Source of the DNA: Collinsella sp. AM34-10
GTDB lineage: Bacteria > Actinomycetota > Coriobacteriia > Coriobacteriales > Coriobacteriaceae
Direction of reading: 5' to 3'
DNA: 64,000 bases
Assembly: GCF_003469185.1 (NCBI RefSeq)
Contig: NZ_QSIL01000003.1
Location: forward strand, 62,001-126,000
Shown here in pieces: positions 15,916 to 25,276 of the stretch; position 1 is the first letter of the stretch, and the number at the start of each line of letters is the position of its first letter. The translations under genes were made by a program, and so were the position numbers. The notes under the pieces were generated by a model, which was given only the letters and a program-made list of their open reading frames with translations, made no database searches and was not told the origin of the DNA.

Positions 15916-17373
15916 ATGAGCGACTGCGAATCCATGCCCGCCGAGGTGCGCGACCGCCTGCGCTCCATTCCCGCTGTCCACGAGCTGCTGTCCGAGTGGC
16001 CGGTCATGAAGGCTGCCGGCGATGCGGGCGACACGATCGTGCGCGAGGCGATCGATACCGAGCTCGATGCCGAGCGCGCGGCGATTCGCTCCGGCTCCCC
16101 CGCAAGGAACAAACGTGAGCTTGCCTTAGCTATCGAGCGGCGGTGCCACCGCCTGTCGCTACCGACCCTGCGCCCCGCCGTCAACGCGACGGGCGTTGTG
16201 ATTCACACCAATCTGGGCCGTGCTCCGCTCGCCCCCGCAGCGGTGCAGGCGGTGACCGACGTCGCCCGCAGCTACAGCACGCTCGAGTATGACGTCGCGA
16301 CCTGTGCTCGCGGGGGCCGCAAGGAACATGCCGCGCGCCTGCTGCGCATGCTCACGGGGGCGCAGGACGCTTTGGTTGTCAACAATAACGCCGCGGCGGT
16401 GCTGCTGGTGCTTACCGCGCACGCGGCTGGCAAAGAGGTCATCGTGAGCCGCGGCGAGCTTGTCGAGGTGGGCGGAAGCTTCCGCATCCCCGACATCATG
16501 GCAGCCTCGGGTGCCAAGCTCGTCGAGGTGGGCTCTACCAACCGCACGCATCTGGATGATTACCGAAGCGCCATTACGCCCAACACGGCGATGATCCTGA
16601 AAGTTCATCCTTCAAACTACCGTATCGAGGGCTTTCACGAGGAGGTTTCGGCGGCGGAGCTTTCTGCGCTGGCGCATGAACACGGCCTTTTGCTTTACGA
16701 GGACCAAGGCTCGGGCGCTTTGCTTGCAGACGGGGTGCTCGCCGATGCGGGGGAGAGGCCCACGTCCGTGTCTCTTGGCGCCGGCGTTGACGTCGTCTCG
16801 TGCTCGGGCGACAAACTGCTCGGTGCTTCGCAGGCGGGCATCATCCTCGGTAGCGCCCAGGCAATCGCCGCCTGCGCCTCTCATCCGCTTATGCGCGCGC
16901 TTCGCCCCGGCAAGCTCACGCTCGCGGCGCTCGAGGCCACCCTGCGCCTGTATGTGGCCGGCTCCGATACGGCGCATCGGGAGATCCCGGTGCTCAACAT
17001 GCTTTCCGGTGCGCCGGCTCCGCTCGAGCGTCAGGCAAAGCGCCTGCATGACCGCATGCTGCGCAAGCTTCGCGAGGCCCAGTGCGAGGACGCGGTGGAG
17101 CTGCAGGTTGTCGAGGGAGCCTCTGCCCCGGGCGGCGGGTCGCTGCCGACCGTCGAGCTTCCGACGTTTTGCGTTGCCGTTTGCCCCGTCGATGGGCGCC
17201 TATCTGCCGATGGCCTGAAGCGCGCCATGGTTCAGGAACCCGACACGCCGGTCGTCACGCGCGTGCGGCACGAACAGGTGCTGTTTGACGTCCGCACGCT
17301 TTTGCACGATACCGATCTTGATCTGTGCGCGTCTGCGTTGGCCGATGCCGTGCGGGCGGGTTTGCATCGATGA
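15916..17373 (+). CDS. selA: L-seryl-tRNA(Sec) selenium transferase
   Basis: This 485-residue PLP enzyme converts Ser-tRNA(Sec) to Sec-tRNA(Sec) using selenophosphate from SelD. Conserved segments are LRPAVNATGVVIHTNLGRAP near residue 80, YSTLEYDVATCARGGR, RGELVEVGGSFRIPDIMAAS, and the PLP lysine in VSCSGDKLLGASQAGII near residue 298. The start at 15916 (MSDCESMP) was chosen because GAAAGG lies 6 nt before it; an ATG at 15865 is in frame but lacks a good ribosome site. The stop overlaps the selB ATG by 4 bp, so the two are translationally coupled. Confidence 0.95.
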   Translation: MSDCESMPAEVRDRLRSIPAVHELLSEWPVMKAAGDAGDTIVREAIDTELDAERAAIRSGSPARNKRELALAIERRCHRLSLPTLRPAVNATGVVIHTNLGRAPLAPAAVQAVTDVARSYSTLEYDVATCARGGRKEHAARLLRMLTGAQDALVVNNNAAAVLLVLTAHAAGKEVIVSRGELVEVGGSFRIPDIMAASGAKLVEVGSTNRTHLDDYRSAITPNTAMILKVHPSNYRIEGFHEEVSAAELSALAHEHGLLLYEDQGSGALLADGVLADAGERPTSVSLGAGVDVVSCSGDKLLGASQAGIILGSAQAIAACASHPLMRALRPGKLTLAALEATLRLYVAGSDTAHREIPVLNMLSGAPAPLERQAKRLHDRMLRKLREAQCEDAVELQVVEGASAPGGGSLPTVELPTFCVAVCPVDGRLSADGLKRAMVQEPDTPVVTRVRHEQVLFDVRTLLHDTDLDLCASALADAVRAGLHR

Positions 17374-19340
17374 GTGCGTGCGAGCTTGTCGAATGTCCCG
17401 TTGTCGTTGGAACGGCGGGCCATGTCGATCACGGCAAGTCGGCGCTCATCGAAGTGCTGACCGGCAAAAACCCCGACCGTCTGGAGGTCGAACGGCGCCG
17501 CGGCATGACCACGGAGCTCGGCTTTGGCGAGCTGGCGCTGCCGAGCGGCAAGCTTGTCGGCTTGGTCGACGTGCCCGGGCATGCGCACTATCTGCGCGCG
17601 ATGGTGCAGGGCGCCACGGGCATCGACGTGGCCGTGCTGGTGGTTTCGGCCGTGGAGGGTGTGATGCCGCAGACCCGCGAGCACGTGCGCGTGCTGGAGC
17701 TGTTGGGTGTGACGCATATGGTGGTGGCGCTGACTATGTGCGACCTGGCCGACGACGAGACGGCGGAGCTCGCCGAGCTCGACGTCGAGGCATTTCTTCA
17801 GGGGACCGTGTTTGCGGGGGTATCGGTCGTGCCGGTGTCCTCCAAGACGGGTGAGGGCCTGGGCGAGCTGCTCGCGGTGCTCGATGACGCGGTTTGCTCG
17901 TGCCTGTCGGAGCGCCTAGAGGCGACCGCGGGCTCGGGCGATACGCCCCGTCTCCCTATCGACCGCTGCTTTAGTATCCGCGGCACCGGAACCGTCGTGA
18001 CGGGCACGCTGCACGACGGGCCTGTATCGGTTGGCGACGAGCTTGTCGCACTGCCGTCGCGAACGCACTGTCGCGTGCGTGGCATGCAAGTTCACGGGGA
18101 TACCCAGCGCGCGGTTCCGGGTCAGCGTGTCGCCCTGAACCTGGTGGGTGATGGCGTGGCGCACCTCAAGCGCGGCGAGATGCTCGGCGTCGAGGGTTGC
18201 GTGGGGCAGACGCTGCGCTTTTTGATGCGGCTGACATATGTGGGGCACGACGGCGCGCGATCCGGCGTTCTTGCCTCGGGCACGCGCGTGCACGTGATGG
18301 CGGGCACGGCCGAGGTGCTCGGTCGCATTATGCTTTTGGACGACGAGCCGCCCCTCGCGGTCGGCGAGACGCGTGTGGTGCAGGTGCGCTTGGAGCGGCC
18401 GTTGCCGTTGCGCGCCGGCGATCATTCCGTCATCCTGTCGCACTCTCCGATTTCGCTACTTGGCGGCGGTCGCGTTCTTCTTTCGCGGTGCCGCCGCTCG
18501 CGTGACCTCTCCGCGGGCGAGCGCGCGCTGCTCGGGGCCCTGGATGCCGGCGACCGCGCCGCTGCCGTTGCCGCATGGTTGGGGCTGCAGCGCCTGCCCG
18601 TGCCCGCCGCGGCTGCAGCCCGTGCTCTCGATCTTTCGGGCGCCGAGGCGGCCGCGCTCCTGCACGGGGCGGTTTCCTTGGGCGACGCCGTGGCGCTTCA
18701 TGTCGAGCGCTCGACCGAGGAGCTTTATGCCGTCCCCGCTGTGCTCGATGCCGCCCTCGCCGCGCTCTCCGACGCGCTGGCCGCTATGCACGGGGCCGCG
18801 CCCAAGCAGACGGGTTTCACACCGGGCGAGGTCGCGCATGCCGCCTGGCCGACAGCGGGCGAAGACGTAGCGTCCGCGCTCGTCCTCGAGGGCTGCGCGC
18901 GCGGCATCTGCGCCCAGGAGGCGTCCGAGGTGTTCGACCCGCACTCTGCTGTTGCGGCGATGCGCGTGGTGCGTGAGGCGAGCCGGCGCATCATGACCCT
19001 GTTGGACGAGGCGGGTCTCGATGCGCCGACGCTTTCCGAGGTGGGCGAGCGGCTGCAACTTGATCGCGACACCATGACGCGTGCCCTGCGCGAGCTTTCG
19101 CTCAATCGCTCAATCGTTAAGATCGAACGTGACGTTGCCTTGTCTGCTGCCGCCGAGGTCCATGCGCGTGAGGTCGTCGCAGTGGCCATCGAGGCTGCGG
19201 GCGGCGCTGCCACCACGAGTGTGTTGCGCGAGGCCCTGGGCGTGTCGCGCAAACGAGCCATTAGCATCTTGGAGCACCTGGATGCGGTGCGCTTTACGAC
19301 GCTCGACAAGGATGCTGGCGGCCTAAGATCGCTGCGCTAG
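17370..19340 (+). CDS. selB: Selenocysteine-specific elongation factor SelB
   Basis: This 656-residue GTPase delivers Sec-tRNA(Sec) to UGA codons by binding the SECIS hairpin. G1 is GTAGHVDHGKSALIE (about residues 12-26), the switch and G3 regions read RRGMTTELGF and DVPGHAHYLRAM, and G4 is TMCDL, a variant of NKxD. The region after about residue 400 is the winged-helix extension that contacts the SECIS. The ATG overlaps the selA stop. selC follows 41 bp downstream. The presence of selA, selB, selC and a Sec-containing selD makes UGA decoding here well supported. Confidence 0.95.
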   Translation: MSACELVECPVVVGTAGHVDHGKSALIEVLTGKNPDRLEVERRRGMTTELGFGELALPSGKLVGLVDVPGHAHYLRAMVQGATGIDVAVLVVSAVEGVMPQTREHVRVLELLGVTHMVVALTMCDLADDETAELAELDVEAFLQGTVFAGVSVVPVSSKTGEGLGELLAVLDDAVCSCLSERLEATAGSGDTPRLPIDRCFSIRGTGTVVTGTLHDGPVSVGDELVALPSRTHCRVRGMQVHGDTQRAVPGQRVALNLVGDGVAHLKRGEMLGVEGCVGQTLRFLMRLTYVGHDGARSGVLASGTRVHVMAGTAEVLGRIMLLDDEPPLAVGETRVVQVRLERPLPLRAGDHSVILSHSPISLLGGGRVLLSRCRRSRDLSAGERALLGALDAGDRAAAVAAWLGLQRLPVPAAAAARALDLSGAEAAALLHGAVSLGDAVALHVERSTEELYAVPAVLDAALAALSDALAAMHGAAPKQTGFTPGEVAHAAWPTAGEDVASALVLEGCARGICAQEASEVFDPHSAVAAMRVVREASRRIMTLLDEAGLDAPTLSEVGERLQLDRDTMTRALRELSLNRSIVKIERDVALSAAAEVHAREVVAVAIEAAGGAATTSVLREALGVSRKRAISILEHLDAVRFTTLDKDAGGLRSLR

Positions 19341-19381
19341 GGGTCGTCGTATTGCTAGTTTGGTAAAATACCGCCACGTTT

Positions 19382-19478
19382 GGGAGCGGATGGGCTCCGG
19401 TGGGCCCCGCGGTCCTCAAAACCGTTGCGAGGCGTGCAAAACGTCTTGGATGTGTTCGATTCACATACGTTCCCGCCA
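19382..19478 (+). tRNA. selC: tRNA-Sec (anticodon TCA)
   Basis: A 97-nt tRNA of selenocysteine type. The 5' acceptor side GGGAGCG pairs with CGTTCCC before GCCA. A 6-bp D-stem (GGGCTC with GGGCCC) with a very short loop is diagnostic. The anticodon arm is GCGGT-CCTCAAA-ACCGT with anticodon TCA. A long extra arm follows (TGCGAGGCGTGCAAAACGTCTTG), and the T-arm is ATGTG-TTCGATT-CACAT. It lies directly downstream of selB, so the Sec system is complete in one place. Confidence 0.95.
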
Positions 19479-19491
19479 ACGCATTTCGTCA

Positions 19492-19530
19492 AAACCACCA
19501 CAAAGGTGCCTGTCCCCTTTGTGGTGGTTT
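19492..19530. repeat. Palindromic repeat downstream of selC
   Basis: A perfect 15-bp inverted repeat, AAACCACCACAAAGG (19492-19506) and CCTTTGTGGTGGTTT (19516-19530), with loop TGCCTGTCC. It probably ends the selA-selB-selC transcript. The rest of the gap to gdhA (19531-19741) holds no gene I can support; it should carry the gdhA promoter. Confidence 0.7.
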
Positions 19531-19741
19531 CGAAACGTGCGAGAAACAGCTTCGAAACACGCAACTTGCACGTCAGGCGCTCAAAAACGCATCTACCTGC
19601 ATCGTAATCAAAATGAAACATCCGCCCGCGATCTTATGCGAAACTTTCCCGCAACAGTGCGATATTATCCATACTCGATAAAGTTCGCGGCGCATAGGGT
19701 GCCGCGACCGACATTTTTCGTTTCCCATCATTGGAGGAAGC

Positions 19742-21097
19742 ATGAGCTACACGCAGAAAGTTCTCGAAGAGCTCAAGGCCCGCTATCCCGAGCAGCCTGA
19801 GTTCATCCAGGCCGCGACCGAGATCCTCGGCACCATCCAGCCGGCGCTCGACGCCCATCCCGAGTACGAGGAGGCCGCCCTGCTTGAGCGCCTCGTCGAG
19901 CCCGAGCGCATCGTCATGTTCCGTGTCCCCTGGGTTGACGACCAGGGCAAGGTCCAGGTCAACCGCGGCTATCGCGTCGAGTTCAACTCTGCCATTGGAC
20001 CCTACAAGGGCGGCCTGCGCTTTAACCCGACGGTCACCCTGGGTATGCTCAAGTTCCTGGGCCTGGAGCAGATCCTCAAGAACAGCCTGACCACCCTTCC
20101 CATGGGCGGCGGCAAGGGCGGCTCTGACTTTGACCCCAAGGGCAAGTCCAACAACGAGATCATGCACTTCTGCCAGTCCTTCATGACCGAGCTCTATCGC
20201 CACATCGGCCCCAACACCGACGTTCCCGCCGGCGACCTGGGCGTTGGCGGCCGCGAGGTTGCCTACATGTTCGGTCAGTACAAGCGCCTGACCAACGAGT
20301 GGACCGGCGTCCTTACCGGCAAGGGCCTCTCCTTTGGCGGCTCGCTCGCCCGTACCGAGGCCACCGGCTACGGCTTGGTCTACTTTGTGGACGAGTACCT
20401 CAAGAGCCGCGGCGACTCCTTCGAGGGCAAGAACGTCGTCGTTCACGGCTCCGGTAACGTCGCTATCTATGCGGTCCAGAAGGTCTCCCAGCTCGGCGGC
20501 AAGGTGCTGGCCTGCTCCGACACCCACGGCTGGGTCGAGGACCCCGACGGCATCGACTACACCGTGCTCGAGCATGTCTACAACAAGAAGCGCTCCGGGC
20601 ACGACAAGGGCGTCACGCTCGCCATGTACGTTGACGAGAAGCCCAAGGCTGTGTGGCACGAGGGCGACGGCCGCGGCGTGTGGCAGCTGCCCTGCGACAT
20701 CGCGCTGCCCTGCGCTCGCGAGAACACGCTGCTGCTCGAGGACGCCCAGGCGCTCGTCGCCAACGGCTGCAAGGTGGTCGGCGAGGGCGCGAACATGCCC
20801 ACGACCATCGAGGCCACGACCTACTTCCAGGAGAACGGCGTCGCCTTTATGCCCGGTAAGGCTGCCAACGCCGGCGGCGTGCTCGTGTCCGGCCTGGAGA
20901 TGAGCCAGAACGCCGAGCACCTGTCCTGGACCTTCGAGGAGGTCGACGGCAAGCTCGAGCAGCTCATGCGCGGTATGTTCCACAACGTGGACGACACCGC
21001 CAAGGAGTACGGCCAGGAGGGCAACTTCGTCATGGGCGCCAACATCGCCGGCTTCCTGAAGGTCGCCGACGCCATGCTCGCCCAGGGCGTCTGCTAA
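19742..21097 (+). CDS. gdhA: NADP-type glutamate dehydrogenase
   Basis: This 451-residue protein is the hexameric type I glutamate dehydrogenase, which interconverts 2-oxoglutarate plus ammonia and glutamate. The substrate site reads YKGGLRF and LPMGGGKGGSDFDPKGKS near residues 112-130 with the catalytic Lys. The Rossmann part shows VVHGSGNVAIYAVQK near residue 232, and EGANMPTT and MPGKAANAGGV follow. ATG 19742 has GGAGG 6 nt upstream. It stands alone and has its own terminator. Coenzyme preference (NADPH) is inferred from the family length and type. Confidence 0.95.
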   Translation: MSYTQKVLEELKARYPEQPEFIQAATEILGTIQPALDAHPEYEEAALLERLVEPERIVMFRVPWVDDQGKVQVNRGYRVEFNSAIGPYKGGLRFNPTVTLGMLKFLGLEQILKNSLTTLPMGGGKGGSDFDPKGKSNNEIMHFCQSFMTELYRHIGPNTDVPAGDLGVGGREVAYMFGQYKRLTNEWTGVLTGKGLSFGGSLARTEATGYGLVYFVDEYLKSRGDSFEGKNVVVHGSGNVAIYAVQKVSQLGGKVLACSDTHGWVEDPDGIDYTVLEHVYNKKRSGHDKGVTLAMYVDEKPKAVWHEGDGRGVWQLPCDIALPCARENTLLLEDAQALVANGCKVVGEGANMPTTIEATTYFQENGVAFMPGKAANAGGVLVSGLEMSQNAEHLSWTFEEVDGKLEQLMRGMFHNVDDTAKEYGQEGNFVMGANIAGFLKVADAMLAQGVC

Positions 21098-21123
21098 ATC
21101 TTCGCTCGACATAGCATGTGATG

Positions 21124-21156
21124 AGGCTCCCAGCCATTCCGGTTGGGAGCCTTTTT
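21124..21156 (+). terminator. Rho-independent terminator after gdhA
   Basis: A 9-bp stem AGGCTCCCA (21124-21132) and TGGGAGCCT (21144-21152) is followed by a run of five T residues, 27 nt after the gdhA stop. Confidence 0.9.
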
Positions 21157-21219
21157 CTATGGTGGCGAGGGTCGTGCGCCCTCGTTTGGTACACTTAGGG
21201 GTACTGGACAAGTAAAGAG

Positions 21220-22134
21220 ATGGGGGAGAACGTGCTCAAGTTCGGTACCTACGTCCGTGTTGGAAACGCGGCCGAAGCCTATGAGCTCTTGCAGAAGAAC
21301 CGCAACAACAAGATTGTGGGCGGCGGTATCTGGATGCGCCTGGGTTCGCGTCGTGTGGCGACGGCGATTGACCTTTCGGCCTGCGGACTCGATCAGATCG
21401 AGGAGACCGAGACCGAGTTTCGCATCGGTGCCATGTGCACCCTGCGCCAGCTCGAGCGCCATGCCGAGCTCAACGCGCTCGTCAACAATGTCTTTGAGTT
21501 TGCCGTCCACGACATCGTGGGTGTGCAGCTGCGCAATACCGCCACGGTGGGCGGCAGCATCTACGGCCGCTTTGGTTTCTCGGACGTGCTCTCGGCCTTT
21601 TTGGCGCTCGATTCGTACGTTGAGCTGACGGGTGCCGGACGTGTGCCGCTCGCCGAGTTTGTGAACATGGGCTACGTGCGCGACGTGATCGAGCATGTTG
21701 TGGTCGTTAAGCATGATTACCGTGCAAGTTACGAGGCCGTGCGCAAGGCCGCGACCGACTTTCCCTCGCTCAATGTCACCGCCGCCTGGTGGGATAACAG
21801 TTGGCATGTCACCGTGGGCGCCCGCCCGCTGCGCGCGACCCTGCTGCAGGGCGAGGCATGCGGCCTGGTGAACGAGCAGCCTTCCGAGGACGAGCTGCGC
21901 GCCCTGGCCGCGTCCGTACGCGCGCTGAGCTACGGCACCAACCTGTGGGGCTCGGCCGACTACCGCCGCCGCATCTCGGCGCCGCTGGCGATCCAGGCCG
22001 TGTGCCGCGCCGCCGGCATCGAGCTTTCGGCTGCGCTTGCCCGCGAGCTCGAGGGCGTGCAGATTCCTAAGTTTGCCACGGACGAGTATTCCTGCCGCCG
22101 CGTGCCCGGCGTCGATTCTAGCGAGGTGCGCTAA
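21220..22134 (+). CDS. Molybdenum hydroxylase FAD-binding subunit (xanthine dehydrogenase type)
   Basis: This 304-residue protein matches the FAD subunit of the xanthine dehydrogenase family. It has NKIVGGGIWM near residue 30 (the first FAD loop), the second FAD region VQLRNTATVGGSIYGRFGFS near residue 103, and a CO-dehydrogenase flavoprotein C-terminal-like tail. The subunit passes electrons from the Fe-S centres to NAD or another acceptor. ATG 21220 was kept, but GTG 21232 sits just after GGGGGAG and may be the true start. Its TAA overlaps the next gene's ATG (TAATG), so the two subunits are coupled. Confidence 0.87.
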   Translation: MGENVLKFGTYVRVGNAAEAYELLQKNRNNKIVGGGIWMRLGSRRVATAIDLSACGLDQIEETETEFRIGAMCTLRQLERHAELNALVNNVFEFAVHDIVGVQLRNTATVGGSIYGRFGFSDVLSAFLALDSYVELTGAGRVPLAEFVNMGYVRDVIEHVVVVKHDYRASYEAVRKAATDFPSLNVTAAWWDNSWHVTVGARPLRATLLQGEACGLVNEQPSEDELRALAASVRALSYGTNLWGSADYRRRISAPLAIQAVCRAAGIELSAALARELEGVQIPKFATDEYSCRRVPGVDSSEVR

Positions 22135-24965
22135 TGGCTGCCAAACTCATCGATCTTTCCTTTACGCTCAACGGCCGCAAGGTCAAGGTTCAGATTGCCC
22201 CCGATACCATGCTCTTTTCGCTGCTGCGTGAGCAGGGCTGCGCGTCGGTGCGCTGCGCCTGCGAGACCACCAACTGCGGTCTGTGCACGGTGTGGCTCGA
22301 CGGCGACCCGGTGCTGAGCTGCTCGGTTCCCGCCGCGCGCGTTGAGGGCCGCTCCATCACCACGCTCGAGGGTCTCAAGGCCGAGTCCGAGGCGCTTGCC
22401 CGCGCCATGGCCGCCGAAGGCGCTGAGCAGTGCGGTTTTTGCGCCCCCGGCCTCATCATGAACGTGCTGTCGCTTGCCCGCGCCGCCAAGGAGGACCCGA
22501 GCCTCGTTGCCACGCGCGAGGAGCTCTCGCGCCAGCTTGCCGGCAATCTCTGCCGTTGCAGCGGCTACGAGAGCCAGCTGCGCGCCATCGTGCGCTTCCT
22601 TAACGAGTCTGGCGTACAGGTGGGCTTTGAGATGCCCGAGCTGCCGGTCAACGACACCAGCTGCGACGGCGTCACCTACAAGCAGATCACCCACAAGCAG
22701 CCCAAGAAGGACTCTAAGGCCCTGCTCGAGGGCCGTCCCGTCTACACGGGCGATATGGTGCCCGCCGGCGCGCTCATCGTTAAGCTCAAGCGCAGCCCGT
22801 ATGCCCGCGCCAAGATCCGCTCCATCGACACGTCGCGTGCCCTGAAGGTGCCCGGCGTGGTGGGCGTCTACACCTACGAGGACGTGCCCAAGCGCCGCTT
22901 TACCATTGCCGGTCAGAGCTATCCGCAGCCGAGTCCCTACGACCGCCTGATCCTCGAGAACCTCGTCCGTTACCAAAACGAGGAGGTGGCGATTGTCGCC
23001 GCCGAGACCGAGGAGGCCGCCGACAAGGCGCTCAAGCTCATCAAGGTCGACTACGAGGTGCTCGAGCCCCTACTCGACTTTACCCAGGCGCTCGATAACG
23101 ACATCGTGGTTCACCCCGAGGGCGACGTGACCTTTATGTTCCCGCAGGGCGGCGATGTGCCCCGCAACCTGGTGTGCAGCGGTACCAGCGACTTTGGCGA
23201 CCTGGACGAGGCATTCGCCCAGAGCGACATCGTCTTTGAGCGCACTTACACCAGCCAGGCCACGCAGACCGCGCCCATGGAGACCTTCCGCGCCTTTGCG
23301 ACGACCGACGCGTTCGGGCGCATCTCGGTGACCACCTCTACGCAGGTGCCCTTCCACGTGCGCCGCATGGTCGCGCAGTCGCTCGACATTCCGCAGTCGC
23401 AGGTGCAAGTTATTAAACCGCGCATCGGCGGCGGCTTTGGCTCCAAGCAGACGGGCTGCTGCGAGATCTTCGTGGCGTTTGTGACGCAGCAGACCGGCCG
23501 TCCGAGCTACTGCTGCTACACCCGCGAGGAGACCATCACCGCGGGCAACTCGCGTCACCAGATGCAGATGACCGTTAAGCTGGGCGCCATGAACGACGGC
23601 ACCATCACGGCCATCGATCTGCACACGCTTTCCAACGCCGGCGCGTACGGCGAGCACGCCACCACGACGATCGGGCTTTCGGGCCACAAGAGCCTGCCGA
23701 TTTACAACCATGTGAAGGCGAGCCGCTTTAGCTGGGACGCCGTCTACACCAATACCAACCGCGGCGGCGCGTATCGTGGCTACGGTGCCACCCAGGGCCA
23801 GTTTGCCGTGGAGAGCGCCGTCAACGAGCTCGCCGACATGCTGCACATGGACCCCGCCGACCTGCGCCTTAAGAACATTGTGCGCGAGGGCGAGGTCATG
23901 CCGCAGTACTACAACGAGAAGCTCAACGCCTGCGCGCTCGACCGCTGCCTGCTGCGCGCGATGGACATGATCGGCTGGCGCGACAAGCCGCTGGCCGTGG
24001 ACCTGGGCGATCGCGTGCGCGCCCTGGGCTGCGCGCTCACCATGCAGGGCTCGGGCATCTCCAACGTGGATATCGCCGGCATCGACATGCGCCTGGAAGA
24101 GGATGGTTTCATTACCATCGGCACCGGCGCCACCGATAACGGCATGGGCGTCGACACGATTCTGGCGCAGATTGCCGCCGAGGAGCTGGGCGTGGAGAGC
24201 TCGCTCATTGTGGTGCGCGGCGTGGACACCGATGTGTCGCCGTTCGACGCCGGCTCGTACGCGAGCTCGGGTACGTACGTGACGGGCCTGGCCGCCAAGA
24301 ACGCCGCGACCGAGCTGCGCGAGAAGATTTGCGCCAAGGCAGCCCAGATGTGGGATGTGGACGCCGCCGACGTGGTTTTTGATGGCCAGTACGTGCGACT
24401 GTCCGACGAGCGCGCCGCGCGCGAGCAGAACCGCTACCTCACGCTGCGCGACTTTGCCAACCTGTGCGTCAAGAACATCGCGGGCGGCGACGCGCTCACC
24501 TCGCATGCCTCTGCCTGCCTGCCCGTTTCGCCTCCGCCGTTTATGGCCGGCATTGCCGAGGTCGAGGTCGACAAGGCCACCGGTAAGGTGACTGTTGTGG
24601 ACTACGTGGCGGCTGTGGACTGCGGCACCGTGATCAACGAGGCGCTCGCACGCGTCCAGGCCGAGGGCGGCATTGCCCAGGGTATCGGCCACGCGCTCTA
24701 CGAGATTGTCGAGCATGATGATCGCGGCCGCCTGCGCACCGGCAACTTTATGAGCTACAAGCTGCCCACGCGCCTGGATATCGGCAGCATTCGCGTGGCC
24801 TTTGAGCCGAGCTACGAGCCGACGGGCCCGTTTGGCGCCAAGTCGATCGGCGAGGTCGTCATCAACACGCCGCTCGCCGCCGTTGCCTCGGCCGTGGCGC
24901 ACGCCACCGGTCACCAGGTTCGCTCGCTGCCCATCACGCCGGAGAAAGCGCTGCTGGGGGAGTAG
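22134..24965 (+). CDS. Fused 2Fe-2S / molybdopterin subunit of a xanthine dehydrogenase-family hydroxylase
   Basis: This 943-residue protein fuses two usual subunits. Residues 1-165 are the iron-sulfur part: a plant-type 2Fe-2S site (CASVRCACETTNCGLC) and a second cluster site (CGFCAPG and later CRCSGYE). Residues 190-943 are the molybdopterin part, with IKPRIGGGFGSKQ near residue 430, GGAYRGYGATQGQFAVE near residue 545, and the active-site Glu in GAKSIGEVVINTP near the C-terminus. These enzymes hydroxylate purines or other N-heterocycles. The yedF/DUF3343/Csd set 10 kb upstream makes a selenium-dependent xanthine or purine hydroxylase likely. The substrate is not readable from sequence. Confidence 0.88.
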   Translation: MAAKLIDLSFTLNGRKVKVQIAPDTMLFSLLREQGCASVRCACETTNCGLCTVWLDGDPVLSCSVPAARVEGRSITTLEGLKAESEALARAMAAEGAEQCGFCAPGLIMNVLSLARAAKEDPSLVATREELSRQLAGNLCRCSGYESQLRAIVRFLNESGVQVGFEMPELPVNDTSCDGVTYKQITHKQPKKDSKALLEGRPVYTGDMVPAGALIVKLKRSPYARAKIRSIDTSRALKVPGVVGVYTYEDVPKRRFTIAGQSYPQPSPYDRLILENLVRYQNEEVAIVAAETEEAADKALKLIKVDYEVLEPLLDFTQALDNDIVVHPEGDVTFMFPQGGDVPRNLVCSGTSDFGDLDEAFAQSDIVFERTYTSQATQTAPMETFRAFATTDAFGRISVTTSTQVPFHVRRMVAQSLDIPQSQVQVIKPRIGGGFGSKQTGCCEIFVAFVTQQTGRPSYCCYTREETITAGNSRHQMQMTVKLGAMNDGTITAIDLHTLSNAGAYGEHATTTIGLSGHKSLPIYNHVKASRFSWDAVYTNTNRGGAYRGYGATQGQFAVESAVNELADMLHMDPADLRLKNIVREGEVMPQYYNEKLNACALDRCLLRAMDMIGWRDKPLAVDLGDRVRALGCALTMQGSGISNVDIAGIDMRLEEDGFITIGTGATDNGMGVDTILAQIAAEELGVESSLIVVRGVDTDVSPFDAGSYASSGTYVTGLAAKNAATELREKICAKAAQMWDVDAADVVFDGQYVRLSDERAAREQNRYLTLRDFANLCVKNIAGGDALTSHASACLPVSPPPFMAGIAEVEVDKATGKVTVVDYVAAVDCGTVINEALARVQAEGGIAQGIGHALYEIVEHDDRGRLRTGNFMSYKLPTRLDIGSIRVAFEPSYEPTGPFGAKSIGEVVINTPLAAVASAVAHATGHQVRSLPITPEKALLGE

Positions 24966-24989
24966 CGGGTCAGCGAACAAGTCGTAATG

Positions 24990-25019
24990 GGCGGGGCGGG
25001 GCAACTCGCCCCGCCTTTT
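24990..25019 (+). terminator. Rho-independent terminator of the hydroxylase operon
   Basis: A 9-bp GC-rich stem GGCGGGGCG (24990-24998) and CGCCCCGCC (25007-25015) with an 8-nt loop and TTTT tail, 25 nt after the stop codon. Confidence 0.88.
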
Positions 25020-25105
25020 GCACTCGTGGTGAGGTCGTGAGCCTGTAAAACGTGTGCGTGCGCTTGCCGCTCGTATCTGCTATCATTCCTAATCTGTGCG
25101 CTCAT

Positions 25106-25189
25106 GCGGGCGTGGCGGAATTGGTAGACGCGCCAGATTTAGGTTCTGGTGGGATTCCCGTGAAGGTTCGAGTCCTTTCGCCCGCACCA
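25106..25189 (+). tRNA. tRNA-Leu (anticodon TAG)
   Basis: An 84-nt class II tRNA. The acceptor arms are GCGGGCG and CGCCCGC, the D-arm is TGGCGGAATTGGTAGACGC, the anticodon arm is CCAGA-TTTAGGT-TCTGG with anticodon TAG, a long variable arm follows, then the T-arm GGTTCGAGTCC and encoded CCA. Confidence 0.95.
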
Positions 25190-25276
25190 ACGCACCCGCG
25201 TCGGCTTATGCCCTCGCGACGCTTGTTGCATAAAGGTACCAGCACCTCAGATAAGCTGGGCAGTATGAGGAGGAAC

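Noticed and set aside
19634-21211. 525-codon open frame antisense to gdhA, and similar long antisense frames over clpX, thrS, valS and ugd
   Set aside because: These are products of high GC and strong codon bias on the sense strand. The sense proteins are complete and conserved, while the antisense products are low-complexity Leu/Val/Gly-rich.
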